From NCBI GenBank assembly GCA_039029535.1, contig JBCCFW010000006.1, forward strand, positions 39,283 through 103,282: a stretch of DNA of 64,000 nt, read 5' to 3'. The position numbers were made by a program, and so were the translations under genes. Of the stretch, positions 1-8,201 are shown piece by piece. Numbering within the stretch: the first letter of the stretch is position 1; each line of letters starts with the position of its first letter. A model generated the notes under the pieces. The model was not told the origin of the DNA and searched no databases. It saw nothing but the letters and a program-made list of their open reading frames with translations. This DNA is from JBCCFW01 sp039029535. GTDB taxonomy: Bacteria; Acidobacteriota; JBCCFW01.

Positions 1-229
1 GAGGCGCTGGCGCCGGCGGGCCGGCCGCCTGCCCTTCGTCGACACCCTGGGATCCGGCGTCTCGCAGCGACCCGAGCAGGTCGCCTCCCTCGTCGGAGTC
101 CTGACCGGAGAGGTTGGCCACGGCACCTTCGCTGTCGGCGCGCAGCTCACCGAGGAGGTTGTCGCCCTCGGAGTGCTGGTCGCCTCCGGCGCCCGGCTGC
201 TGGCCCTTCTGCTCGTCCTGAGTCGCCAT
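1..229 (-). CDS. Acidic low-complexity protein, N-terminal fragment
   Basis: An open frame reads in from the window edge and starts at the ATG complementary to 227-229. About 76 residues are visible. They are rich in Gly, Gln, Asp and Glu and contain an imperfect repeat, GDNLLGELR followed about 28 residues later by GGDLLGSLR. The end of the fragment becomes Pro/Ala-rich. No family is recognised. It is divergent from the cvpA-like gene, with about 107 bp between the two start codons. The composition suggests a disordered N-terminal region of a longer protein; the C-terminal part lies outside the window. Confidence 0.55.
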   Translation of the reverse strand, partial: MATQDEQKGQQPGAGGDQHSEGDNLLGELRADSEGAVANLSGQDSDEGGDLLGSLRDAGSQGVDEGQAAGPPAPAP

Positions 230-336
230 CCCGAATCTCGAGCCTCCAGCCCTCATGTTAGCATTTCGGCCCCGATTCTCCTTCTTTGGAGTCTGCGCCA
301 CGGGGTCCGCGCGGATCCTGGAGCCCCCATTTCACC

Positions 337-888
337 GTGAACGCGCTCGACGTGGCGATCGTCGCCATCGCCTGCATCCCCACGCTGATCGGGCTCGCCA
401 AGGGCCTGGTGAACGTCGGGACGGCCCTGGTCGGCACCTGGGCGGCCTTCCTGCTCGCCCCCCTCATCGCCTCCCTCCTGCACGGCCCCCTGCGCTCGGC
501 GCTAGGTCACGAGGGGCTGGCGGAGGTTCTCGCCTACGCGGCGGGATTCGTCACCGTGCTGCTGGCCGTCGGCGTGGCGGGCTGGCTCCTGACTCGGTCG
601 CTCAAGAAGCTCGACCTCAACTGGGTGAACCGACTCGGCGGCGCCTTCCTGGGCCTGGCCTGCGGCATCCTGCTCTCGGGCGTGCTCGTCGCGGCGGTGA
701 ATTACGTGGGCCCCTCGTCGGCCCTTCGCCAGGGCTCGGTCCTCGCGGGGCCACTGACCTTCGTCACCGGCTGGCTCGTCCGCTTGCCCGAACGCCAGAC
801 CGAGGGCGAGGCGGAACCGTCGGACGGCGGGACCGAGGAGGGCGCGCCTGCCTCGACCCCGGCCACTGCACCCGCGACGGGCGGTTGA
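337..888 (+). CDS. cvpA: CvpA family inner-membrane protein
   Basis: The predicted 183-aa protein begins MNALDVAIVAIACIPTLIGL, which matches the usual CvpA N-terminus (N-x-LD followed by a hydrophobic helix and G-x-x-x-G). Four hydrophobic segments can be seen between residues 1 and 130, followed by a short Glu/Pro/Thr/Ala-rich tail. CvpA family proteins are inner-membrane proteins linked to envelope homeostasis and, in E. coli, colicin V export. I chose GTG 337 over the upstream TTG 286 because the family's N-terminal motif begins here and the extra 17 residues are not family-like. It may be co-transcribed with the M23 peptidase about 110 bp downstream. Confidence 0.8.
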   Translation: MNALDVAIVAIACIPTLIGLAKGLVNVGTALVGTWAAFLLAPLIASLLHGPLRSALGHEGLAEVLAYAAGFVTVLLAVGVAGWLLTRSLKKLDLNWVNRLGGAFLGLACGILLSGVLVAAVNYVGPSSALRQGSVLAGPLTFVTGWLVRLPERQTEGEAEPSDGGTEEGAPASTPATAPATGG

Positions 889-997
889 TCGGCCTCGCCC
901 CCGCCCTGGTTCCCTCGCGAACGGGGCGGCATGATGACGAGGCGGTTCGGGTCGCCTCCACTTTCCAGCGACGCCCCGTCCGCTCAGGCCGTCGCCC

Positions 998-2083
998 GTG
1001 ACCCAGCGACCGCGAAACCACCTCGTCGTCAAGCTCTTCCCGTCCCTGCCTCGAGCAGGCTTCGGGGGACGCTGGCTGACCCAGTGGCTGGAGCGGAACT
1101 TCTTCTACCGGGAGTACCGCTTCACGCCCTGGAAGTCCGCCCTGGTCGTCCTTGGGCTGCTGCTGGGCGTGACCTGGTGCGTGGTGTCCCTGCTCTTCAG
1201 CTGGCTGGCTCTCGAGCGGGCCGAGGCCCTGCGACTCGACGTGGTCCAGCGTCAGCAGCAGGCGCGCGACGCCCGCTGGGAGGCAGCCCTCGCCCGACGC
1301 GATGCCGCCGTGCTGGAGGCGCGACTGGCCCCCCTCGACGACCGTGTCCAGCGGCTCTCGCGGCTGGGTCGCGACCTCGCGATCATCACGGGGATGGACG
1401 ACCTCGCCGCCGAGCTCGACGACGCGATCCACGCGGAGCAGCCCGAGGATCGCGCCATCGCCGATGCCCAGCTCTCCCTGGAAGAGCTCGAGCAGCGCTA
1501 CGACCGGCTGTCGGCCCATGCCGACAACCTCGAGTTCGAGCTCGCGCACACGCCCTCGATCTCGCCGCTGGACCCCGGGTTCGTGCCGACCGACCGCTAC
1601 GGCTACCGCGTCCTGCGGGGGCTCATGGCAGCGTCGGGTGGGAAGAGCCGGCAGTTCCACGCGGGCCTGGACCTCGCCGCCCCCACCGGCACGCCGGTCC
1701 ACGCGACCGCCGACGGCACGGTGCACTACGCCGGCCGGGTGTCCCGCAAGCAGAACGCCCGGGTCGCCAACTACGGCAACTTCGTCGTCCTCGACCATGG
1801 GAACGGAATCCGCACGGTCTACGCCCACTGCGACCGCCTGGCGGCCGAATCCGGGGCGGAGGTCCGGCGTGGCGACCTCATCGGCTGGGTCGGCTCGACG
1901 GGACGCTCGACCGGCCCGCACCTGCACTACGAGGTCATCGTGGACGGCCGGCCCCAGGACCCCGAGCTCTTCATCCTCGACATCGACATCCCCGGCCGGC
2001 GGGTGAAGGTCGAGCGCGATACCAGCCCCTCTCCCATCATGGAGGAGGTTGATAGACTCTTGCCCCCCGGCGGAGGCAAGTAG
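998..2083 (+). CDS. M23 family (LytM-type) metallopeptidase, membrane-anchored
   Basis: This 361-aa protein has a basic cytoplasmic N-terminus, one transmembrane helix at about residues 47-70, a periplasmic coiled-coil-like segment (75-180) and a C-terminal LytM domain. The zinc and catalytic residues are all present: H221 and D225 in HAGLD, H277 in YAH, and H310 in HLH. Members cleave peptidoglycan cross-bridges. The gene sits 23 bp upstream of a bactofilin-like gene, a pairing known from Caulobacter, Helicobacter and Proteus relatives in which the bactofilin localises the hydrolase to shape the cell. An intact active site suggests an active enzyme rather than an EnvC/NlpD-type activator. 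Confidence 0.88.
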   Translation: MTQRPRNHLVVKLFPSLPRAGFGGRWLTQWLERNFFYREYRFTPWKSALVVLGLLLGVTWCVVSLLFSWLALERAEALRLDVVQRQQQARDARWEAALARRDAAVLEARLAPLDDRVQRLSRLGRDLAIITGMDDLAAELDDAIHAEQPEDRAIADAQLSLEELEQRYDRLSAHADNLEFELAHTPSISPLDPGFVPTDRYGYRVLRGLMAASGGKSRQFHAGLDLAAPTGTPVHATADGTVHYAGRVSRKQNARVANYGNFVVLDHGNGIRTVYAHCDRLAAESGAEVRRGDLIGWVGSTGRSTGPHLHYEVIVDGRPQDPELFILDIDIPGRRVKVERDTSPSPIMEEVDRLLPPGGGK

Positions 2084-2106
2084 CCCGGCTTTCGAGAGGC
2101 TCCCCC

Positions 2107-2841
2107 ATGGCAGACGAACGCTCTCAGACCCTGGACATTCCCGAGGGAACCAGCTTCGAGTTCAAGGACGGCAAGCTGATCTTCGGGCACGAGTCCGACA
2201 TCTACATCCGGACCAACCTGGGCGGCTACAAGTTCGCCAAGATCTTCTCGAAGCACGGCTCGGTCCGCGTGCTCCCGCCCCAGGGCGTGGAGTTCGAGGT
2301 CGACGAGATCGAGGCCCTCGAGGGCGACGTCCAGGTCGACGGCTTCGTGCGGGTGCAGACGGCGCGCTCCGCGTCGATCACCTTCCACGAAGGGCGTCTC
2401 ACCGCCGACCGTCTCGAGGCGACGCAGGGCATCGTCCTCGATGGCGGCACCGTCTCGGTGCTGCACGCCAAGGCGCCTTCGGTGAACATCGGCGAGAAGA
2501 CCGAGGGCACCTGCCTGGTGGTCGAGTCCGACAAGCCCATGGGTCCCGTCCGCGTGCACGGTGGGTTCGGCAGCATCGACGAGGCGAAGAAGCTCTTCGA
2601 TCGCTTCGCAGGCCTCGGCAGCGCGAGCAGCAGCAGCGGCGGAAGCGCGAGCAGCAGCAGCGCTCCGGCCACGCCGGCGGCCTCGGCCGAGACGACCTCG
2701 GGTCAGTCTGGCAAGCCCCTGGAGAGCACCCAGGAGATCCCGGCCCAGGCCATCGCCCAGGCCGTCCAGGCCGACAAGCCCGCCGAGCCGACCTCGACTC
2801 CGCCGCTCCCGAAGTCCTCGGTGTTCAGGAAGAGAAAGTAA
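2107..2841 (+). CDS. Bactofilin-like polymer-forming protein (divergent)
   Basis: The 244-aa product has no signal peptide. Residues 15-145 are made of short alternating beta-strand repeats with regularly spaced Gly, Val and Asp, as expected for a right-handed beta-helix. A Ser-rich linker follows (about 170-185), then an Ala/Pro/Thr tail ending in a basic RKRK. No exact bactofilin signature can be read, so the assignment rests on the beta-helical pattern and on position directly after an M23 peptidase. If correct, it would assemble into cytoplasmic filaments that place the peptidase. It could instead be an unrelated beta-helix protein. The gene is preceded by GGCTCCCCC rather than a strong Shine-Dalgarno. 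Confidence 0.5.
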   Translation: MADERSQTLDIPEGTSFEFKDGKLIFGHESDIYIRTNLGGYKFAKIFSKHGSVRVLPPQGVEFEVDEIEALEGDVQVDGFVRVQTARSASITFHEGRLTADRLEATQGIVLDGGTVSVLHAKAPSVNIGEKTEGTCLVVESDKPMGPVRVHGGFGSIDEAKKLFDRFAGLGSASSSSGGSASSSSAPATPAASAETTSGQSGKPLESTQEIPAQAIAQAVQADKPAEPTSTPPLPKSSVFRKRK

Positions 2842-2872
2842 GCGAGTCGACGCCGACCACTACCCGGAAGCT

Positions 2873-3198
2873 CCTCGCAACGAAATCGCGAGGAGCGCCG
2901 GTGCGTCGGATTCGGCCATGAGCCGAGCGAGCGAGCCGAGGTCCCGTCCGTTTGGATCCGAGGAATGAGGCTACGCCGGTAGTTGAGGGCGAGCGAGTCG
3001 AGAGCGAAGGCCCGAGGACGGCGTGCCGCCGCCCTTCGCGCTCACGTGTAGCTGAGGATCCTCGCAACGGAATCGCGAGGAGCGCCGGTACGTCGGATTC
3101 GGCCATGAGCCGAGCGAGCGAGCCGCAGGCTACGCCGGTAGCTGAGGACGAGCGAGTCGAGAGCGAAGGGCCGAAGACGGCGTGCCGCCGCCCTCGCG
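2873..3198. repeat. Two-copy structured direct repeat between convergent genes
   Basis: Copy A spans about 2873-3040 and copy B about 3060-3198, offset by 187 bp. The copies are near-identical except for a 28-bp stretch (about 2939-2966) present only in copy A. Each starts with a small hairpin, CCTCGC-9 nt-GCGAGG (2873-2893 and 3060-3080). Each also carries TCGGC/GCCGA and CTAC/GTAG mini-stems and a shared block rich in GAGCGAG and GCCGCCGCCC. Copy B ends one base before the stop codon of the minus-strand gene. No convincing reading frame is conserved between copies. The region accounts for the 358-bp gap and is probably a REP-like element or bidirectional terminator array. Confidence 0.75.
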
Positions 3199-3199
3199 A

Positions 3200-6100
3200 T
3201 CACTTGATGATCTTGGTGACCAGCAATTCGGCCGTCAGATCACCCTCCAGCTCGGGGTGATCGCTCGACGACAGCACGGTGCCGACGCCGAAGGTGACGA
3301 AGGTGCCCCAGGGGCCGGGGACCGTGCCGGAGACGCCGGCGCCGACGTGGTCGCTCCACTCGCGGGCGTCCGGTCCGACGCTGGTCACGCCCTGACGGTC
3401 CCGCGTCCGCGCCAGGCCGATCTCGCCCGACACGCCGAAGCGGCCGAAGAGGTCCAGCCCGTACGACAGGTCCACCATGGCCAGGTCGTCGAAGTGCAGG
3501 CCCGAGCCGCCGAAGCCCGGGAGGTTGGGCTCACCGAACGAGCGGAACTGATGCTGGCTGAAGCGATCGAGCGAGCTGCCGCTGCGCCAGGCGGCTCCTA
3601 CCGAGAGGCGCTGCGCAGCCGGTAGCAGCCACACGCCCTCGATGGATGCGCCGTAGCGCCAGTAGGAGTCCGGGCTCTCGGTGAGACCACTGCCGTCGTC
3701 GATGCCCCAGGGCTCCCAGTCGAGACGATGTCCTCGCTCGACGAAGGTCTTGAGCTCGATCGAGTCTCGACGCCATTCACCGTTGAGCCGCAAGCGAGCG
3801 ACGAGCCCGTCCTCCGGCAAGACGAAGGCCGGGTCGGTGTCGTCGGTGTCGCTCCAGTTCTCGTGCTCGAGACGCAGGGCGAGACCGAGACGCCCCCCCT
3901 GCCCCATGGCTCGCGACACGCCGACCTCGAGATGCGGCCGCCGCGCCTTGACCCGCAGCGCGTCGATCGTGCCCTCGCCCTGACGACGCAAGCGATCGCT
4001 GCGCGCGATGAAAGGAGCGAAGAGCTCGGCGTTGGCCTCGAAGCGCGAGTTGCCGATCTGAGGATCGGAGAGCGTGATCGTGTTGATGGCGCCGGCGAGG
4101 AAGGCATTGAGCTGCCAGCCCTTCCCACGGAAGTCGTGGTCGAGCCAGTTCACGCCCGCCAAGGGGAGCACGCCGGAGTAACCGGGGTCGTAGCGAGCCC
4201 CCGCGATCGCCAGGATCTTGCGCGTCGACGGATCGGACAGCTCCCGCTGGCCCTCCTCGTTCTTGCGCAGGTAGCGGAAGCCCTCCTCGGTGTCGCGCAG
4301 CACCTGATTGTCGGACGCCATGACCTCCGCGCGAACCCGGGCGAAGTCCGACGGGTTGAGCCGGTGGTCGCTGTAGTCCTGACGCATGTCGATGACCACC
4401 GTCGCACCGATGATGGTCACCGCTCGCTGGATCTCCGAGTGCGTGATGACCATGACGTCGTCGCCTTCTGGCGTGGTCATGGTCTCGAAGTAGTCCGTGC
4501 GCTGATCGGACAGCAGTGGCGCCTCGAGCCCTTCCTCGACCGACTTCACGCGGAGACGCTGGAAGGTCACCGCATCGATCCAGATCGTCCCCTGCACGCG
4601 ACGCGACTGCGTGGCCAGGGGCTCGAAGGACACCTTGAAGGCCGCACGATCGGAGACCGTCTCGCGTCCGAGCAAGCGGTACTGGTAGTGCTTGTCGAGG
4701 TACACGCCGAGCGGCGCGACGGTCACCTTCTCCGGCTGCAGCAGCGGAAGCTCGGGGAGCTTGTTCTTGCCCTTGAGAGGTGCGCCGTTGACGAAGTATT
4801 GCCGGTTCTCAACCTCGCGGAGCCCGTCCTCTTCGAGGTAGCCACCGTCGATGCGCACCTCGATGGCCCGACCCGAGCCGCCCAGGCGGTAGCGCATCTG
4901 CGTCGAGAGCTCGGCGGTCCAGCGTGAGAGCGCTCGCTGCTCGCGAGCCTGCACGCGCAGGTAGCGCGACATGACCTCGTCGACCGTCCACTCGCGCTCG
5001 GACGCGACGGCGATGTCCTCGTCGAGATCGTCTAAGCGCTCGCGTCGAGCGAGCTCGAGGACCAGCGGTCGATCGGCCAGCTCGAGTCGCAGTCGCGAGC
5101 GGTCCTCGGCGTCGATGCGCAGCAAGCCGGGCAGTCGCCCCGAGCGCTCCCCGGCCGGATCGTGAAGTCGGGGGTCGTCGAGCGCGGAGGAGGAGAAGTG
5201 CAGGACCACCGCGTCCGGTCCGCCAGCGGCTGGCTGGACCACGATGCGCGAGGAGAGGTCGGGCAGCACCCAGCGCTGCCACGTCACGCCGCCGGCAGGC
5301 TCGACGCGGACGAAGGGCTCACCCACCTCGACGGCCGGTCGGGCCTCCGGCGGCAGGGCGTTGCCCAGCACCGCCAGGCCGGCGAGCTCGTCCTCGCTCA
5401 GCGTGCTGGCCGAGAGCACCGCCAGCTCGGGCCCCGTGCCGAGCAGCTCGAGGGCCGCGCGCCAGGCCTCACCGGCACCGGCGGCAGTCCGCTCGACGTG
5501 GGCTGCCGTGCCGTCCTCCCGGGCCAGGAGCGAGCGAATCGACGCCCGCGAGCCGGCGTCGAGCCCCGCGTGGACGTACCCGGCCAGGAAGGGAGCGACG
5601 CCCTGGGCGAGCAGCTCCTGCTGACGGGCCAGGGGATCGCCGGCGACTGGGACCGCGCCGGCCCAGGTCGGCAGGCGCGGGTCGCCGGCGGCCACCGCCA
5701 GCGAGGTCTTCTTGAGGAGGAAGGCCTGCTCCTTGACGCCGGGGGCGGTCGCATCGGCGGCCCAGCCAGTGGCCACGATGGCCACGGGGATCTCGAGCTT
5801 CGAGCAACGTCCGGCCAGCTCGGTGACGAAGTCGTCCCAGCCTGCCTGCTCGCCGGCCACCAGCGGGCTGTCGTGGCCCTCGGGCGTGGGCCCCACGACC
5901 TCGAAGAGCAGGCCGGAGAGCCCCTCCTCGGCCACCCGCGTGAGTCGGTCGACGGCGTCCCAGTCGCGGAGCCCGGGCAGTGCTTCGATCTCGTTCCAGG
6001 GCACGCGGACCCAGAGGGTCGGCGAGCGCTCCTCACCCGGGCTCAGGGCCGCCAGGTCGGAGGCGACGGCGACGGCGCGGCCGAGCTCGGTCGAGAGCGC

Positions 6101-6256
6101 CAGGCCCCGCGGGCCTTCCTTTCGCTCCGCCGAGTCTTGGGCCGTCACGGCCACCGCCGATAGCAGGAAACAGAGCCCTGCCGCCCGGATGGCGCGTCGG
6201 CCCGCTGGTGTAGTCTTGGCGGCTCTTTCGATGACCCGCGACTCGCTCTGGCTCAT
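3200..6256 (-). CDS. Large secreted outer-membrane-type protein (LolA-like domain plus beta-barrel)
   Basis: This is a 1018-aa protein with a signal peptide ending near residue 40 (AVAVTAQ). Three regions can be seen. An N-terminal part (50-400) has TIM-barrel-like alternation and a pattern loosely like family glycoside hydrolases. A middle part (410-640) resembles the outer-membrane lipoprotein-sorting (LolA/LolB) fold, with WTVDEVMSRYL at its start and many amphipathic strands. A C-terminal part (680-1018) of alternating hydrophobic strands rich in Gly and aromatics fits an outer-membrane barrel, although the final residue is Lys rather than Phe. The first domain assignment is weak. The gene is divergent from ksgA and convergent with the bactofilin-like gene. 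Confidence 0.6.
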   Translation of the reverse strand: MSQSESRVIERAAKTTPAGRRAIRAAGLCFLLSAVAVTAQDSAERKEGPRGLALSTELGRAVAVASDLAALSPGEERSPTLWVRVPWNEIEALPGLRDWDAVDRLTRVAEEGLSGLLFEVVGPTPEGHDSPLVAGEQAGWDDFVTELAGRCSKLEIPVAIVATGWAADATAPGVKEQAFLLKKTSLAVAAGDPRLPTWAGAVPVAGDPLARQQELLAQGVAPFLAGYVHAGLDAGSRASIRSLLAREDGTAAHVERTAAGAGEAWRAALELLGTGPELAVLSASTLSEDELAGLAVLGNALPPEARPAVEVGEPFVRVEPAGGVTWQRWVLPDLSSRIVVQPAAGGPDAVVLHFSSSALDDPRLHDPAGERSGRLPGLLRIDAEDRSRLRLELADRPLVLELARRERLDDLDEDIAVASEREWTVDEVMSRYLRVQAREQRALSRWTAELSTQMRYRLGGSGRAIEVRIDGGYLEEDGLREVENRQYFVNGAPLKGKNKLPELPLLQPEKVTVAPLGVYLDKHYQYRLLGRETVSDRAAFKVSFEPLATQSRRVQGTIWIDAVTFQRLRVKSVEEGLEAPLLSDQRTDYFETMTTPEGDDVMVITHSEIQRAVTIIGATVVIDMRQDYSDHRLNPSDFARVRAEVMASDNQVLRDTEEGFRYLRKNEEGQRELSDPSTRKILAIAGARYDPGYSGVLPLAGVNWLDHDFRGKGWQLNAFLAGAINTITLSDPQIGNSRFEANAELFAPFIARSDRLRRQGEGTIDALRVKARRPHLEVGVSRAMGQGGRLGLALRLEHENWSDTDDTDPAFVLPEDGLVARLRLNGEWRRDSIELKTFVERGHRLDWEPWGIDDGSGLTESPDSYWRYGASIEGVWLLPAAQRLSVGAAWRSGSSLDRFSQHQFRSFGEPNLPGFGGSGLHFDDLAMVDLSYGLDLFGRFGVSGEIGLARTRDRQGVTSVGPDAREWSDHVGAGVSGTVPGPWGTFVTFGVGTVLSSSDHPELEGDLTAELLVTKIIK

Positions 6257-6403
6257 GCATCCCCCGGACGTGGTCGGACCGCCGTTTCGTCACCTCGGCC
6301 ACCGCGCCGTTCTTCCGTTGCTTGCAGGCCCGAAAGACTAGCTCGAAACCCGGCCGAAGCAAGGTGACCTTCGGCGCTTGATTCGACCAGGGACCCGCGC
6401 GCC

Positions 6404-7222
6404 GTGAGCTCTCGCCGCCGCTTCGGACAACACTTCCTCGTCAACCGGGGCGTCGTCGATCGGATCGTCGAGGCGGCCGAGCTCTCCGGTGACGACGTGG
6501 TGCTCGAGATCGGGCCGGGCAAGGGAGCCCTCACCGAGCCGCTGGTGGCGTCCGGACAGCGGGTCGTCGCACTCGAGATCGACCGTGACCTCGTCGCCGA
6601 GTTCCCCCCGGCGCTGACCGAGGCCGAGAGCTTCACGCTGGTCGAGGCCGACGCGAACCGCGCCGACTGGCGCTCCGTCCTCCCCTCGCTCGACGGCGCC
6701 CGAGTGAAGCTCCTCTCGAACCTGCCCTACGAGAGCTCGAGCCCGCTCATCGTCCGCTACCTCGAGACCAGCCTGCGCGACGACAGTTTCGATCTCGCCG
6801 TGCTCATGATGCAGCTCGAGGTGGCCCAGCGTCTCGCCGCCGAGCCCGGGAGCAAGAACCACGGCAGCCTCGCCGCGCTCGCTCGCGCGACCCACTCGAT
6901 CGAGACCGTCGTCGACGTCTCGCCCGGCTCGTTCCGTCCACCTCCGAAGGTGCAGTCCCGCGTGCTGCGCCTGCGTCCGCTCGAGCGCCCCCTGCTGGCG
7001 GCCGACGAGCACGCCGGCTACGCCGCCTTCCTCCGTCTCGCCTTCAGCCAGCGTCGCAAGCAGCTCGCCGGCTTGCTCCACGGAAACGGCGGGCTCGACC
7101 GCGAGGGCTGGAGCGCTCAGCTCCGAAGGCTCGGACATCCGCCCACGGTGCGTGCCGAGGCGCTGTCCCCCGAGGAGCTCGTCGCGCTCTTCCGTCAGTC
7201 CGTGCTGGAGACCACGTCGTGA
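6404..7222 (+). CDS. ksgA: 16S rRNA (adenine1518-N6/adenine1519-N6)-dimethyltransferase
   Basis: This 272-aa protein is full length for KsgA. It shows the N-terminal RRFGQHFL, the SAM-binding motif LEIGPGKGALT (about 34-44) and the catalytic motif NLPY (106-109). The C-terminal helical part carries FSQRRKQL, typical of the family. KsgA dimethylates two adjacent adenines in helix 45 of 16S rRNA during late small-subunit assembly. Translation starts at GTG 6404. The stop codon overlaps the uppP start by 4 bp (GTGA), so the two are translationally coupled. Confidence 0.95.
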   Translation: MSSRRRFGQHFLVNRGVVDRIVEAAELSGDDVVLEIGPGKGALTEPLVASGQRVVALEIDRDLVAEFPPALTEAESFTLVEADANRADWRSVLPSLDGARVKLLSNLPYESSSPLIVRYLETSLRDDSFDLAVLMMQLEVAQRLAAEPGSKNHGSLAALARATHSIETVVDVSPGSFRPPPKVQSRVLRLRPLERPLLAADEHAGYAAFLRLAFSQRRKQLAGLLHGNGGLDREGWSAQLRRLGHPPTVRAEALSPEELVALFRQSVLETTS

Positions 7223-8031
7223 GCTGGCTCGAAGCGATCATCCTCGCCATCGTCCAGGGGCTCACCGAGTTCCTGCCCGTCTCGTCGTCGGGACATCTCG
7301 CCCTGAGCCAGGCGCTCATGAAGATCGAGACGGGCGGGGTCTTCTACGACGTGCTCCTCCACGTCGCGACCATGCTGTCGGTCGTCGTCGTCTTCCGGCG
7401 CGAGCTCCTCGCGCTGCTCGACGCACGCCTCCCCGGCGAGGACGGCGCGCAGGCGCGCAAGGTGGTGCTGCTCATCGTGGCGAGCTTCATCCCCACGGGA
7501 ATCATCGGCCTGTCTCTTCGTGGGCTCGCCACGACCGCCTTCGATCGACCGGCCTGGGTCGGCGCCGGCCTGCTGTTCACGTCCATCGCCTTGCTCGCGG
7601 TCGCCCGCCGCACGGGTGACGAAGCCGCCGACGGCGGCACGGCCCTCGCGGACCTCGCGACCCTGTCGCCCCTGCAGGCGACCCTCATCGGCGTGGCCCA
7701 GGGCTGCGCCGTGTGGCCGGGCATCAGCCGCTCGGGGAGCACCATCGCCTGCGCGCTCGGGCTGGGAGTCGCTCCGAAGACGGCCGCACGCTTCTCGCTG
7801 ATGATCTCGCTCCCGGTCATCGCCGCCGGATTCCTGCTCGAGGCCCTCAAGCTCGAGGGCCTGCCGGCGACCTGGCCCGCCCAAGCTCTCGGAGCGGTGG
7901 TCGCCTTCGGCGTCGGGCTGCTCGCGATCCGCTGGTTGCTGGCCGCCGTCCGGGGGCGTCCGCAGCTCCTGGCCTACGCCGCTTACACGGCCATCCTGGG
8001 CAGCCTCGCCATCTTCCTGGGCTCGCGCTGA
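7219..8031 (+). CDS. uppP: Undecaprenyl-diphosphate phosphatase
   Basis: The 270-aa multi-pass membrane protein carries both UppP signatures: LTEFLPVSSSGH at about residues 15-26 (catalytic Glu17) and PGISRSGST at 167-175 (Arg171). Hydrophobic segments account for most of the rest. The enzyme dephosphorylates undecaprenyl diphosphate to the monophosphate carrier used for peptidoglycan and surface polysaccharide synthesis. This links it to the uppS gene at 20.2-21.0 kb and to the polysaccharide genes from 33.9 kb on. It starts at GTG 7219 inside the ksgA stop codon. Confidence 0.95.
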   Translation: MSWLEAIILAIVQGLTEFLPVSSSGHLALSQALMKIETGGVFYDVLLHVATMLSVVVVFRRELLALLDARLPGEDGAQARKVVLLIVASFIPTGIIGLSLRGLATTAFDRPAWVGAGLLFTSIALLAVARRTGDEAADGGTALADLATLSPLQATLIGVAQGCAVWPGISRSGSTIACALGLGVAPKTAARFSLMISLPVIAAGFLLEALKLEGLPATWPAQALGAVVAFGVGLLAIRWLLAAVRGRPQLLAYAAYTAILGSLAIFLGSR

Positions 8032-8084
8032 GCCTGGGTCGACGAGGCCCGCTTCGACTCACCGCCACGTGGTCGGCACCGGCG

Positions 8085-8113
8085 TTGACAAGATCGGCCC
8101 GAAACCTGAAAAT
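8085..8113 (+). promoter_or_regulatory. Candidate sigma-70-type promoter for ftsK
   Basis: A perfect -35 hexamer TTGACA (8085-8090) is followed after 17 bp by GAAAAT (8108-8113), which matches TATAAT at four of six positions. It lies about 90 bp upstream of the chosen ftsK start and within a slightly AT-richer pocket between uppP and ftsK. Transcription would begin near 8120. Confidence 0.5.
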
Positions 8114-8201
8114 TCCGTCCTCTAGTGGGTGAGTGGTTCGGACACCGGACCGGTCGGCGGGACACCGTCTACCGGGGCCGACGTGTCGAGCCGGAGGCGC
8201 C

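Noticed and set aside
2873..3198. CRISPR-like array
   Set aside because: There are only two copies, they are over 130 bp long and there is no repeat-spacer periodicity or cas gene.
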